In this document: in pieces, positions 8,019-16,882 of the stretch
Numbering within the stretch: the stretch's first letter is position 1
How the letters are laid out: each line of letters opens with the position of its first letter
NCBI GenBank assembly: GCA_040401995.1
Contig: JBBANM010000008.1
Location: 49,060-113,059, forward strand
Length of the DNA: 64,000 nucleotides
Origin: Haliscomenobacter sp040401995
GTDB lineage: Bacteria; Bacteroidota; Bacteroidia; Chitinophagales; Saprospiraceae
Direction: 5' to 3'
Program-made: the position numbers and the translations under genes
Notes under the pieces: generated by a model
Databases searched by the model: none
Told to the model about the DNA's origin: nothing
What the model saw: only the letters and a program-made list of their open reading frames with translations

Positions 8019-9488
8019 TCAATACGCTTTTGCAAAAAGCACCCGTCGATTAGAAGGTTTGCCAGTAAGAATACAAACGCCCGCTTCCTCTGGTGCATCC
8101 ATCGGGATACAACGAATGGTTGCTTTGGTCAATTCTTTGATTTTGATTTCTGTTTCTGTTGTTCCATCCCAATGGGCCGCAATAAACCCAGGGGTTTCCC
8201 TATCGATGATTTCCTGGAATTCTTCCATGGTATCCACCCGATGCGTCAATCGAGTACGCAAATCCAATGCCTTTTGGAAAAGATCTTTTTGGATGGTTTC
8301 CAGCAATTCTTCGATGTATATTTCGATACCTTCCAGGTTCACCATGGTTTTTTCCTTGGTATCCCGGCGCGCTATTTCCAATTGGCCATTCGCCAAATCA
8401 CGCATTCCTAGACCGATGCGTACTGGAACGCCCCGCAATTCCTGTTCAGCGAATTTGAAACCAGGTCTTTTTTGGGTATCCATATCATAGGTCGCTCTAA
8501 TTCCCCGCACTTTAAGCGCTTTAAGCACTTTTTGAGCCACTTCGTCCAGCTCAGGCGAAGGTTTTGGGATAGGTACAATTACTACTTGAACAGGAGCAAG
8601 ACGTGGAGGAACAATCAAACCGTCGTCATCAGAGTGGGTCATGATCAAACCGCCCATTAAGCGAGTAGAAACCCCCCAAGAAGTTGCCCAAACATGTTCT
8701 ATTTGGTTATTTTCGTTGGAAAACGTTACATCAAAAGCTTTGGCGAAATTTTGTCCTAAAAAGTGGGACGTACCCGCTTGCAGTGCCTTTCCATCTTGCA
8801 TCAACGCCTCAATACAGTAAGTCTCTTCAGCCCCGCCAAAACGCTCATTGGCCGTTTTTATCCCTTTGATTACAGGCATCGCCATGTATTCTTCGGCAAA
8901 AGTGGCGTAAACATCCAAAATTTTGAGGGTTTCCTCAATTGCTTCTTCTTTGGTGGCGTGAGCGGTATGTCCTTCCTGCCAAAGAAATTCGGTGGTACGC
9001 AAAAATAGACGCGTACGCATTTCCCAGCGAACCACATTGGCCCATTGGTTGATGAGTAAAGGAAGATCCCGGTAAGACTTAATCCAGTCTTTATAGGTAT
9101 GCCAAATGATGGTCTCCGAAGTAGGCCGCACGATGAGTTCTTCCTCCAGTTTTGAAGTGGGGTCAACGATTACGCCGCTGCCATCCGGTGCGTTCATCAA
9201 GCGGTGGTGGGTAACCACCGCGCACTCTTTGGCAAAACCTTCCACGTGTTGCGCTTCTTTGCTCAAAAAACTTTTGGGAATAAACAAAGGAAAATAAGCA
9301 TTGACGTGCCCGGTATCTTTAAACATGCGATCGAGCTGATCGCGAATGTTTTCCCAGATGGCAAAACCATAAGGCTTGATCACCATACAGCCGCGGACTG
9401 CGGAGTTTTCAGCCAAGTTTGCTTTTTTTACAATGTCGATGTACCAGTCAGAATAATTCTCGTCCCGCGCAGTAATTTCTTTTGCCAT
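8019..9488 (-). CDS. proS: Proline--tRNA ligase (archaeal/eukaryote-type)
   Basis: This class II aminoacyl-tRNA synthetase charges tRNA-Pro. The 489-residue length and the lack of the long editing insertion place it in the short archaeal/eukaryote-type group (ProS type 3). Visible signs are ENIRDQLDRMFKDTGHVNAY in the N-terminal region, motif 2 around VVRWEMRTRLFLRTTEFLWQ, motif 3 near ATSWGVSTRLMGGLIMTHSD, the anticodon-binding domain after about residue 300, and the C-terminal tyrosine (VLFAKAY) typical of this type. It is transcribed toward modC. Confidence 0.96.
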   Translation of the reverse strand: MAKEITARDENYSDWYIDIVKKANLAENSAVRGCMVIKPYGFAIWENIRDQLDRMFKDTGHVNAYFPLFIPKSFLSKEAQHVEGFAKECAVVTHHRLMNAPDGSGVIVDPTSKLEEELIVRPTSETIIWHTYKDWIKSYRDLPLLINQWANVVRWEMRTRLFLRTTEFLWQEGHTAHATKEEAIEETLKILDVYATFAEEYMAMPVIKGIKTANERFGGAEETYCIEALMQDGKALQAGTSHFLGQNFAKAFDVTFSNENNQIEHVWATSWGVSTRLMGGLIMTHSDDDGLIVPPRLAPVQVVIVPIPKPSPELDEVAQKVLKALKVRGIRATYDMDTQKRPGFKFAEQELRGVPVRIGLGMRDLANGQLEIARRDTKEKTMVNLEGIEIYIEELLETIQKDLFQKALDLRTRLTHRVDTMEEFQEIIDRETPGFIAAHWDGTTETEIKIKELTKATIRCIPMDAPEEAGVCILTGKPSNRRVLFAKAY

Positions 9489-9550
9489 GATTCGGTTTAT
9501 TCCGTAAATTTAGGAATGTATTTGGATTATTGAATCTTCGATTTGAATCT

Positions 9551-9671
9551 GAATGCACCTCAAAAAATGTGTAAAACATTGACCGTTAATTGAAAAGTGT
9601 CTCTTAACACTCATTTTAACACATTGAAGGTGCAAACCTTAACAAGTTTAACGCCTGATAAGAGACACTTT
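9551..9671. repeat. Nested inverted repeats between proS and the Asn/Gly-rich gene
   Basis: AAAGTGTCTCTTA (9594-9606) and TAAGAGACACTTT (9659-9671) are exact complements. A looser outer pair (TGCACCTCAAAAAATGTG at 9554 against the complement of the segment ending GGTGCA at 9633) lies alongside. It occupies the divergent gap 9489-9767 and may be a regulatory stem-loop or another, degenerate, dispersed palindrome; the CGTTAC/GCGCCTC centre is not present. Confidence 0.45.
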
Positions 9672-9767
9672 ATCATTGTTTTAACATCTAATGAGGCACA
9701 AATGTAATAATTTCGTGGTTGTAGAAAGGAATGCACAGATCATTAAATTCCTGTAAAATCTAAGGAT

Positions 9768-11453
9768 ATGAAAAATTTCAAAATTTGGTTAATCTTTACT
9801 GTCCTGGTCGCAATTTTCGGCTCGCCTGCCTTTGGGCAATACGATGACGTTTATTATAATCCGAATCGGGACGCCGCTGTACAGCGTAATACTCGCCCTA
9901 ATCCGCGTAGTAATACGAACAGCAACAACAACAATTACAGCAATAATTCGAATTACAGCACAAATTCGAACAACAGCTATAATTCAAACAACAACGGCTA
10001 CAATTCGAACAACAACAGCAACTACAATTCGAATCAGTATGCCAACAACAACAGTTACGACTATTACTACACCTCCCGTTTGCGTCGTTTTTACCGTCCG
10101 TACTACGGCTTTGGCTTTTTTGACCCCGTCTATGTAGATTCTTACTATTACGATCCGTATTTGCAATCAGGTTTAACTGTATTGATTTACGACAATCCGA
10201 CTTACTATTCCGGCTGGAATCGCTGGAACAACTATTCTCGCTACAACAACTATGGCTGGGGTGGTGGTTTCAACAACTATGGATTTGGCAACGGCTTCAA
10301 CAACTATGGTTGGGGCGGCGGTTACAACAACTATGGCTGGGGCGGAGGCTTTAACCTTGGCTGGGGTGGTTTCAACAATTACGGTTATGGAGGCGGGCTA
10401 GGCTACTGCTACCCAACTTGGGGCAACGGTTTTGCCTACAGCAATTTCAACAACGTTTATTATAACAACAATAATTATTACAACAACAACGGTAGCGGCA
10501 ATGGCGGCGTGGCTCGCGACAACAACAGTTACTACGGTCCTCGTCGTGGTGGTGCTGGCATTGGCCCCGATCCTGCGTTGACGCCGCGCCCAGCTCCAGG
10601 CTTTACGGATCAAGGCGGCCGCGCTGAAGTGCAAAGAGCACATGATCGCTTGCAAAACAGCGATCGTCAAGCGCTTACGCCAAATAACAATAACAACCTG
10701 CGCAATGGAATCGATGGTTCTGCTCCCGGTGTGATTCAACCGGGCATGCAGCCTGGCGGTCGTAACATGCAGCCACAACGCCAAATGTCGCCCACTACTG
10801 ATCCAAGAAGCATTGGCAACGATGGCGTTGTTGGCAACCCGAATAACAACTATGATGGCGGACGTAGATTACCAGCGCCTACCAATACGTATGACCGTAG
10901 TAGCCAAAATAATGGCTTGAACGATGGCTACAACAATGGCCAGCAGCCCATCGATCGCGGACAGCCTTACAATTATGATCGTACGCGTCAGGCTAGTCCT
11001 TCGCCAATCGACAACGGTACGCCATCGCGTACGTACACCCAAGACCGTACTCCCAACAACCGCAGCAATAACGGCTCGGATTTCTTTAATGATCGTCCAA
11101 GAACGGTGACGCAAGACCGTTCTTACAACAACGATCGCAGCAACTATGGTAATAATAACGGCGGGAACAACGGCAATAACGGCAATAACAATTCTGGCGG
11201 CGGCGGATTTTTCAACGATCGTCCAAGATCTTATGCACCTGATCGCACCCCAAGCTACGACCGTTCATCTGGTTATGGCGGTAATAATAACGGCGGTAAC
11301 AACGGTGGCGGGTTTAATAACTCTCCTAGAAGTTCAGGCGGCGGCGGGTTCGGCGGCGGTAATAATGGCGGTGGCGGTGGTTTTTCTGCTCCACGTGCTT
11401 CATCACCAGCACCTTCTTCTCCCTCTCCATCTAGTGGTGGACGTCGCCAATAA
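9768..11453 (+). CDS. Asn/Gly/Tyr-rich low-complexity secreted protein
   Basis: The 561-residue product starts with a clear signal peptide (MKNFKIWLIFTVLVAIFGSP, cleavage after AFGQ). Nearly everything after it is low complexity: an Asn/Ser tract at residues 45-100, a Tyr-rich patch with YYDPYLQSGLTVLIYDNPTY near 125-145, then tandem NNYGWGGGF-like units at 155-215, and later blocks built around FFNDRPR followed by Asn/Gly runs. It ends in a Pro/Ser/Gly tail. I do not recognise a family. The composition suggests an extracellular structural or adhesive protein, but that is inference. No T9SS sorting domain is visible. A good terminator follows at 11477. Confidence 0.75.
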   Translation: MKNFKIWLIFTVLVAIFGSPAFGQYDDVYYNPNRDAAVQRNTRPNPRSNTNSNNNNYSNNSNYSTNSNNSYNSNNNGYNSNNNSNYNSNQYANNNSYDYYYTSRLRRFYRPYYGFGFFDPVYVDSYYYDPYLQSGLTVLIYDNPTYYSGWNRWNNYSRYNNYGWGGGFNNYGFGNGFNNYGWGGGYNNYGWGGGFNLGWGGFNNYGYGGGLGYCYPTWGNGFAYSNFNNVYYNNNNYYNNNGSGNGGVARDNNSYYGPRRGGAGIGPDPALTPRPAPGFTDQGGRAEVQRAHDRLQNSDRQALTPNNNNNLRNGIDGSAPGVIQPGMQPGGRNMQPQRQMSPTTDPRSIGNDGVVGNPNNNYDGGRRLPAPTNTYDRSSQNNGLNDGYNNGQQPIDRGQPYNYDRTRQASPSPIDNGTPSRTYTQDRTPNNRSNNGSDFFNDRPRTVTQDRSYNNDRSNYGNNNGGNNGNNGNNNSGGGGFFNDRPRSYAPDRTPSYDRSSGYGGNNNGGNNGGGFNNSPRSSGGGGFGGGNNGGGGGFSAPRASSPAPSSPSPSSGGRRQ

Positions 11454-11476
11454 TCTATAACGCGACAAGCGATACT

Positions 11477-11512
11477 CTACCAGGGATTATCAAATTCCTG
11501 GTAGGGCTTTTC
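11477..11512 (+). terminator. Rho-independent terminator
   Basis: CTACCAGG (11477-11484) and CCTGGTAG (11497-11504) form an 8-bp stem with a 12-nt loop, followed by GGCTTTT. It ends the Asn/Gly-rich gene. Confidence 0.75.
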
Positions 11513-11568
11513 ATCTTCCAACTTCAAACGCGTTGATTCCCTTCCAAAAAATCAAAATATCTATCCAT

Positions 11569-13059
11569 ATGAAAAGCCATCATTTTGGCTGGGGTATTGG
11601 CGTTGTCGTCTTACTAGCCCTAACCTCGTTTTCAGTTGCTGCTCAAAACGTAGCAGACGCACTTCGTTATTCTTTGTACACCAATGGCGGTTCCGCTAGA
11701 TATATTGGTGTTGGCTCATCGATGAGCGCTATTGGCGCCGACTTGTCGGTTGTCAATACCAATCCGGCAGGAATAGCTCTTTTCCGCAAATCAGAATATG
11801 CTTTTACGCCAGCGCTATCCATCAACGACGCCACTTCTCAACTGGTAAGTGGCCAAGGAAACGGCATCAATACCGATAACCGCACCGTTTTTAATCTACC
11901 TAACGCTGGGGTTGTGTTTACTTCCCGCCCAAGCGCGCGAGGCTGGAAAGCGATGAACTTTGCCCTTACCGCCAACCAACTGGCCAATTTCAACCAGCAA
12001 TTTTACTTCCAGGGCTCTTCGATAGGTACTATTGCTCAGCATTTTAAGGAAGTGGCCAACAGCAGTGTAGGACTGAAAGATTTTGAGACCAAATTGGCAA
12101 GCGATGCTAGCTCCATCTACGATTTTCAAGGAGACGGTGTATATGATATCGACTATGATTTATCACCTAAGGCCTTATTGAGTCGCAGTCAAAGATCAGT
12201 GACCAAAGGATCGATGACAGAGTTGGGGCTCACCTTCGCTGGCAACTACAATGAGAAAGTAATGATTGGACTTACTGTGGGTATTCCATTTTTCTCCTTC
12301 AGTACTGATAAAACCTATATAGAGCAGGATGAGCAAAAAAACGGGGGTAATGTTCCCTATTTTAGCGACTTGAGTTATCGCGAAAAATTGACAACTACCG
12401 GATCGGGAATCAATGCTAAGCTTGGGGTTATTTTCCGGCCCAACCAAGTTTTTCGGCTAGGTGCTTCCATTCAAACCCCTACGGCTATGATGTTGTCCGA
12501 TAGCTACTCGTCTACGCTGATTAACAATTATTACGAGGATGTAAAAGAGACGGGTAAATTCCTGGGGCAACAAGCTACTTCTACTGGTAATTTTGACTAC
12601 AAGCTTAAAACACCTTGGCGGTATACCGGTAGCGCAGGTTTGGTTTTTGGAAAAAGCGGCTTTTTCTCTGCCGAGGTGGAGTACGTGGATTATAGCCACA
12701 ACCATTTCCGGTACAACAACTTTCCAGATGACCAAAAAGCTGTAAATACTAACATTAGCGACCAACTTCAATCGGTGCTTAATGTGCGGTTGGGTACAGA
12801 AATCGCGGTGAATATTTTTCGATTCCGGGCAGGTATAGGGCTTACGCCTTCCCCTTTCTTAAACGACGATACGCGCCAATATACTTACAGTGGCGGTTTT
12901 GGTATTCGTCAAAATGCATGGTATCTCGATTTCGGTTATCGCCGTTCGCAAAATCAAGCACAGTATTACCCTTATTTGACGCAGCGTGCACCCATTCAAG
13001 AAGTGAAAAATTCATTCAAAAACAGTCATTTTCTGATGACATTGGGGTTGAAGTTTTAA
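11569..13059 (+). CDS. FadL/OmpP1-like outer-membrane transport protein
   Basis: The product has about 496 residues from the ATG at 11569; a TTG 36 bp upstream is in frame but unlikely, since the signal peptide (HFGWGIGVVVLLALTSFSVA, ending AAQN) sits directly behind the ATG. The N-terminal region RYSLYTNGGSARYIGVGSSM followed by LSVVNTNPAGIAL matches the OmpP1/FadL/TodX family, which forms 14-stranded beta-barrels for hydrophobic substrates. Alternating strands and the terminal SHFLMTLGLKF, ending in an aromatic residue, fit a barrel. The substrate is unknown. It lies 115 bp behind the Asn/Gly-rich gene but after a terminator, so it may be transcribed alone. Confidence 0.82.
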   Translation: MKSHHFGWGIGVVVLLALTSFSVAAQNVADALRYSLYTNGGSARYIGVGSSMSAIGADLSVVNTNPAGIALFRKSEYAFTPALSINDATSQLVSGQGNGINTDNRTVFNLPNAGVVFTSRPSARGWKAMNFALTANQLANFNQQFYFQGSSIGTIAQHFKEVANSSVGLKDFETKLASDASSIYDFQGDGVYDIDYDLSPKALLSRSQRSVTKGSMTELGLTFAGNYNEKVMIGLTVGIPFFSFSTDKTYIEQDEQKNGGNVPYFSDLSYREKLTTTGSGINAKLGVIFRPNQVFRLGASIQTPTAMMLSDSYSSTLINNYYEDVKETGKFLGQQATSTGNFDYKLKTPWRYTGSAGLVFGKSGFFSAEVEYVDYSHNHFRYNNFPDDQKAVNTNISDQLQSVLNVRLGTEIAVNIFRFRAGIGLTPSPFLNDDTRQYTYSGGFGIRQNAWYLDFGYRRSQNQAQYYPYLTQRAPIQEVKNSFKNSHFLMTLGLKF

Positions 13060-13092
13060 ACAACTGAAAGCATATTGTTAAACCCCTATCGT

Positions 13093-13131
13093 AAAAAGGG
13101 CAGTTAGAAATAAATCTAGCTGCCCTTTTTT
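13093..13131. terminator. Rho-independent terminator
   Basis: AAAAAGGGCAGTTAGA (13093-13108) pairs with TCTAGCTGCCCTTTTT (13115-13130) with one G-T wobble, and a T-run follows. It ends the FadL-like gene. The A-rich left flank could let it act on the other strand as well. Confidence 0.85.
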
Positions 13132-13138
13132 AAATTGA

Positions 13139-13321
13139 AGAGTGTGTTTGGATTTTTTATTCGCGCTGCAAATGGCCAAAATTTACCCCAACTTCGTTGT
13201 GAAAATACTCATGTAGCGCTGACCTGTCCTCGACAAAGTCGGGATGTACCACGTTTTTCACGCCTCGTTGGTGCAAATTTTGACTCACTACGCCTGCGAA
13301 CTAAAAATCCAAACACACTCT
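13139..13321 (+). repeat. Long palindromic dispersed repeat, group B copy 2 (tip interrupted)
   Basis: This 183-bp palindrome has ends AGAGTGTGTTTGGATTT and the complement of AGAGTGTGTTTGGATTT. It is about 22 bp longer than copy 1, because the tip hairpin carries an extra block that contains a small palindrome, TCCTCGAC-AA-AGTCGGGA (13227-13244). It lies between the FadL-like gene and the end of rho. Confidence 0.8.
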
Positions 13322-13342
13322 AAGGAATCGAACAAAAAGCGA

Positions 13343-15100
13343 TTATCCCCTTTGGCCGTTCATTGACGCTAGGAATTCGTCGTTGCTTGTAGTTGAATTC
13401 ATATGTTTGCGCAGGAATTCCATCGCTTCATCGGGTTTCATATCCGACAAATGATTGCGAAGGATGAACATGCGCTGCAAAGTATCTTTGTCCAAAAGCA
13501 AGTCGTCGCGACGTGTGCTTGATTTGGTAAGGTCGATGGCTGGATAAAGGCGTTTGTTGGCCAATCCACGATCAAGTTGTAGTTCCATGTTACCGGTACC
13601 CTTGAATTCCTCGAAGATAACGCCGTCCATTTTTGAACCCGTATCGATCAAGGCTGTTGCGAGGATCGTTAGTGACCCACCGCCTTCGATGTTACGTGCT
13701 GCACCAAAGAATTTTTTCGGCTTGTGCAAAGCGTTGGCTTCAACACCACCCGATAATACCTTGCCACTTGCTGGCGCAACTGTGTTATAAGCCCGTGCCA
13801 AACGGGTAATGGAATCCAACATGATGACGACATCATGGCCGCTTTCCACCAATCGCTTGGCTTTTTCCAAAACGATACCCGCTACGCGAACGTGGTTATC
13901 CGCTGGTTCATCAAACGTAGAGGCAACTACTTCAGCATTTACACTGCGTTTGAAATCCGTTACTTCTTCAGGTCGTTCGTCGATCAGTAAAACGATGATG
14001 TAGCACTCGGGGTTATTGCGGGCAATGGCGTTGGCCATGTCTTTCAGCAAAAAGGTTTTACCCGTTTTGGGTTGCGCCACGATCAATCCACGTTGTCCTT
14101 TACCAATAGGCGTAAACAAATCGATCATGCGGTTGCCCATATCTCGGCCGGTAGGAGAGCTCACCAATTTGAATTTCTCAGTAGGAAACAGGGGAGTCAG
14201 GTAATCAAAAGGCACCCGATCACGAATGTCTTGAGGATCGCGACCATTGATTTTGGATACCCGCAAAAGCGCGAAATATTTTTCCCCTTCTTTTGGCGGA
14301 CGGATCGCGCCACGAACGGTATCACCCGTGCGTAAGCTAAACAATTTGATCTGCGATGGCGATACATAAATATCATCAGGAGAAGTCAAATAGTTGTAGT
14401 CAGCCGAACGAAGGAAACCATAACCATCAGGCATCATTTCGAGAATACCTTCTCCTTCGATGATACCATCCAGTTCTATATCAAATTTTTCTTCTTCGGG
14501 TTGTTGTTGGTAGGGTTCGTAGTACTCTTGCTGAGGCGGAGCAATAGGTTGTTGCTCGCGCGGTGGCTGTTCACGTGTTACACGACGCGGTGTTATAGGA
14601 ACAGGAGGCTGTTCTTCTCGGTTACGCGGCGGCGGCGTTGGGGTAGAACGAAAAGATTCCAATTCTGATTTGGGGACACGACGGCGCAAACGACGGCGTT
14701 CTTCCAAGGCTTCCTGCTCGGCGAGGTCTTCTTCCGCAGTACTGCGAATGAAAGGAGTTTTCACTTTAAAATCGTCGCGTTGGGGCTCTTCTGGCTCAGG
14801 AGTGGGAAGATCTTCTTGAGAATCAGGAAGATACATCTCGTCATCATCGTCCTCGTCAGGTTCAGGACGGTACACGTCGTTTTGGAATTGTACTCGACTA
14901 GAAATGCTTGCAGGAATATCTTCATCCTGATCGGCATAAAAGACAGGGCGTTCAGCGCCGCTTTCAATTGCCTGATGATCAAGGATTTTGTAGATGAGTT
15001 CTTTTTTGTTTAGCTTTCTATAGCCTTGAATTCCCAACTGCTCGGCCACTTCTCTTAACTCAGGAACCAGCATGTCGTTCAATTGCAAAATATCGAACAT
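13343..15100 (-). CDS. rho: Transcription termination factor Rho
   Basis: Rho is the hexameric RNA helicase that ends transcription at factor-dependent sites. The 585-residue protein is longer than the roughly 420 residues of E. coli Rho. It has a Rho-N SAP-like domain (residues 1-45), an acidic and then Pro/Gln/Arg-rich insertion (about 50-215) usual for Bacteroidota, the cold-shock-like RNA-binding domain (GEGILEMMPDGYGFLRS, about 225-300), and the RecA-like ATPase domain with the P-loop around QPKTGKT near residue 344 and VIMLDSITRLARAYN as Walker B. The start codon and N-terminal motif (MFDILQLNDM) agree with homologues. A gap of about 400 bp separates it from divergent serS. Confidence 0.97.
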   Translation of the reverse strand: MFDILQLNDMLVPELREVAEQLGIQGYRKLNKKELIYKILDHQAIESGAERPVFYADQDEDIPASISSRVQFQNDVYRPEPDEDDDDEMYLPDSQEDLPTPEPEEPQRDDFKVKTPFIRSTAEEDLAEQEALEERRRLRRRVPKSELESFRSTPTPPPRNREEQPPVPITPRRVTREQPPREQQPIAPPQQEYYEPYQQQPEEEKFDIELDGIIEGEGILEMMPDGYGFLRSADYNYLTSPDDIYVSPSQIKLFSLRTGDTVRGAIRPPKEGEKYFALLRVSKINGRDPQDIRDRVPFDYLTPLFPTEKFKLVSSPTGRDMGNRMIDLFTPIGKGQRGLIVAQPKTGKTFLLKDMANAIARNNPECYIIVLLIDERPEEVTDFKRSVNAEVVASTFDEPADNHVRVAGIVLEKAKRLVESGHDVVIMLDSITRLARAYNTVAPASGKVLSGGVEANALHKPKKFFGAARNIEGGGSLTILATALIDTGSKMDGVIFEEFKGTGNMELQLDRGLANKRLYPAIDLTKSSTRRDDLLLDKDTLQRMFILRNHLSDMKPDEAMEFLRKHMNSTTSNDEFLASMNGQRG

Positions 15101-15204
15101 AAATTAGGCTTAATTAAAGGAACAAATAATAAGGATGAAATGAAATAGAGTATTACTCAAGGGTAAAAAATAGTTGTTGTGGAAAATTAAGTTAGGAGGA
15201 CCAA

Positions 15205-15384
15205 ATGAAAAGCCGTTTTGCGGATACTATCCTCCACTTTCGCCTAAGAAATACTTTTTCCTCGAATGTTTTTAGTGGGAAAACCAGAGGAATTAAAGCA
15301 GGTAAAACTAACGCTGAAAAGTTGTTCAGATGCTTATGGTATCAACAGGCGTGCTTATGGGGTCAAAAATACACTTATTTTTAA
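15205..15384 (+). CDS. Possible 59-residue small protein in the rho-serS gap
   Basis: A 60-codon open frame begins with ATG at 15205, preceded by TTAGGAGGACCAA, an unusually perfect Shine-Dalgarno match for a phylum that rarely uses one. The product is basic (starting MKSRFADTILHFRLR), with no transmembrane segment and no recognisable family. The stretch of about 400 bp otherwise holds only the serS promoter. It may be a real leader or small ORF, or chance; the purine-rich site could instead be one side of a stem with TCCTCC at about 15230. Confidence 0.25.
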   Translation: MKSRFADTILHFRLRNTFSSNVFSGKTRGIKAGKTNAEKLFRCLWYQQACLWGQKYTYF

Positions 15385-15395
15385 TTTCAAGTAAA

Positions 15396-15403
15396 TATCT
15401 TTG
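15396..15403 (+). promoter_or_regulatory. Candidate serS promoter -7 element
   Basis: TATCTTTG fits TAnnTTTG. Transcription would start near 15410, giving a leader of about 95 nt before the serS ATG at 15505. No clear -33 TTTG is found. Confidence 0.35.
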
Positions 15404-15504
15404 TAAAAAAGAAAACGAATCCACCAGTAGAAAGTTTTATTTTGCGCCAGAAATATGCTAAATCAGCCCAAACAAATCTTTTCAACCCACAAGAAGCTTC
15501 TTTT

Positions 15505-16782
15505 ATGTTACAGGTTAATTTTATCCGAACCCATCGCGACCAAGTAATTGAAGGCCTTAAGAAACGCAATTTTAAGGAAGATGGCTTGCAAATGATTGAC
15601 GAGGTGCTTCGTCTTGATGAGGAACGTAAATCCCTCAAAACTACGCTTGACAACTCCAATGCAGAACGCAATCGACTTTCCGACGAAATCGGTGGCCTAT
15701 TCAAACAAGGCAAAAAAGCGGAAGCGGATGAGCTCAAATCAAAGGTTGCGGCACTGAAGGATCATATGACCACCACCGAAGAGCAGCTTAAAGACGTTGA
15801 GCAGCAGTTAACGCAATTGCTCTACCTCATCCCCAATATTCCTCATGTATCGGTTCCTGCTGGTATTGGCGCTGACGACAATGAAGTGTATCGGGAATGG
15901 CCAAACGCTTTACCGGTGCTTCCTGAAGGCGCGCTCCCCCACTGGGAATTGGCGCAGCGCTACAAGGTATTTGATTTGGAGCTTGGCGTTAAATTAACGG
16001 GTAGCGGTTTTCCAGTATACCGCGGTCAAGGTGCTCGATTAGAACGGGCTTTGATCAACTTTTTTTTGGACGAGGCTTCCAAAGCCGGTTACGAAGAAGT
16101 GGTACCGCCATTACTCGTTAATGAAGATTCTGCCCGGGCAACCGGTCAGCTACCCGATAAAGAGGCGCAGATGTACTACGTGGAGCGCGATAATTTTTAT
16201 CTTATCCCTACCGCTGAAGTCCCTTTGACCAATATTTATCGAGATGTTATTGTTGATACGAGCGAACTCCCCATTAAAATCACCGGTTATACGCCTTGTT
16301 TCCGACGTGAAGCAGGCTCGTATGGCGCGCATGTACGAGGCTTAAATCGGGTACACCAATTTGATAAAGTTGAGATCGTTCAAATCACCCATCCCGATAA
16401 ATCTTACGAGGTGTTGCACCAAATGCTCAATCATGTGAGCAGCTTGCTGGATAAATTGGAGCTCCCCTATCGCATTTTGCTTTTGTGTGGTGGCGATACG
16501 GGTTTCAACTCCGCGCTCACTTACGACTTTGAAGTTTTTTCGGCTGCCCAACAACGGTGGTTGGAAGTGAGCTCGGTTTCAAATTTTGAAACATTCCAAA
16601 CCAATCGCCTCAAACTTCGGTTTCGTGATGGGAAAGACATACAATTGGCGCATACATTGAATGGTAGTGCTTTGGCTTTAGCGCGGATTGTAGCGGCGTT
16701 GATGGAAAACAATCAAACTCCCGAGGGAATCGTTTTGCCTAAGGTATTGCACCCCTATACCGGCTTTACTACCATTGTATAG
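15505..16782 (+). CDS. serS: Serine--tRNA ligase
   Basis: This class II synthetase charges tRNA-Ser and tRNA-Sec. From the ATG at 15505 the protein has 425 residues, normal for the family, and starts MLQVNFIRTHRDQVIEGLKK. The N-terminal coiled-coil arm that holds the tRNA spans about residues 30-105. The catalytic core shows motif 1 with TGSGFPVYRGQGARLERALI, the serine site PTAEVPLTN, motif 2 TPCFRREAGSYG, and motif 3 with NGSALALARIVAALMENNQ. An in-frame ATG at 15442 would add 21 unconserved residues overlapping the leader, so it is not used here. Confidence 0.96.
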   Translation: MLQVNFIRTHRDQVIEGLKKRNFKEDGLQMIDEVLRLDEERKSLKTTLDNSNAERNRLSDEIGGLFKQGKKAEADELKSKVAALKDHMTTTEEQLKDVEQQLTQLLYLIPNIPHVSVPAGIGADDNEVYREWPNALPVLPEGALPHWELAQRYKVFDLELGVKLTGSGFPVYRGQGARLERALINFFLDEASKAGYEEVVPPLLVNEDSARATGQLPDKEAQMYYVERDNFYLIPTAEVPLTNIYRDVIVDTSELPIKITGYTPCFRREAGSYGAHVRGLNRVHQFDKVEIVQITHPDKSYEVLHQMLNHVSSLLDKLELPYRILLLCGGDTGFNSALTYDFEVFSAAQQRWLEVSSVSNFETFQTNRLKLRFRDGKDIQLAHTLNGSALALARIVAALMENNQTPEGIVLPKVLHPYTGFTTIV

Positions 16783-16882
16783 GTCAATATTTGGTAACAA
16801 CATCGCTTTCAAGGCGCTATATTTTTTTATTTTTGCACCTAACCTCGCATTTTAGGCAGGTTATGATTAAAAAATTGTTCCA

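Noticed and set aside
10398..10784. 128-codon antisense frame in the Asn/Gly-rich gene
   Set aside because: Low-complexity DNA leaves several frames open; the plus-strand frame has the signal peptide and a terminator.
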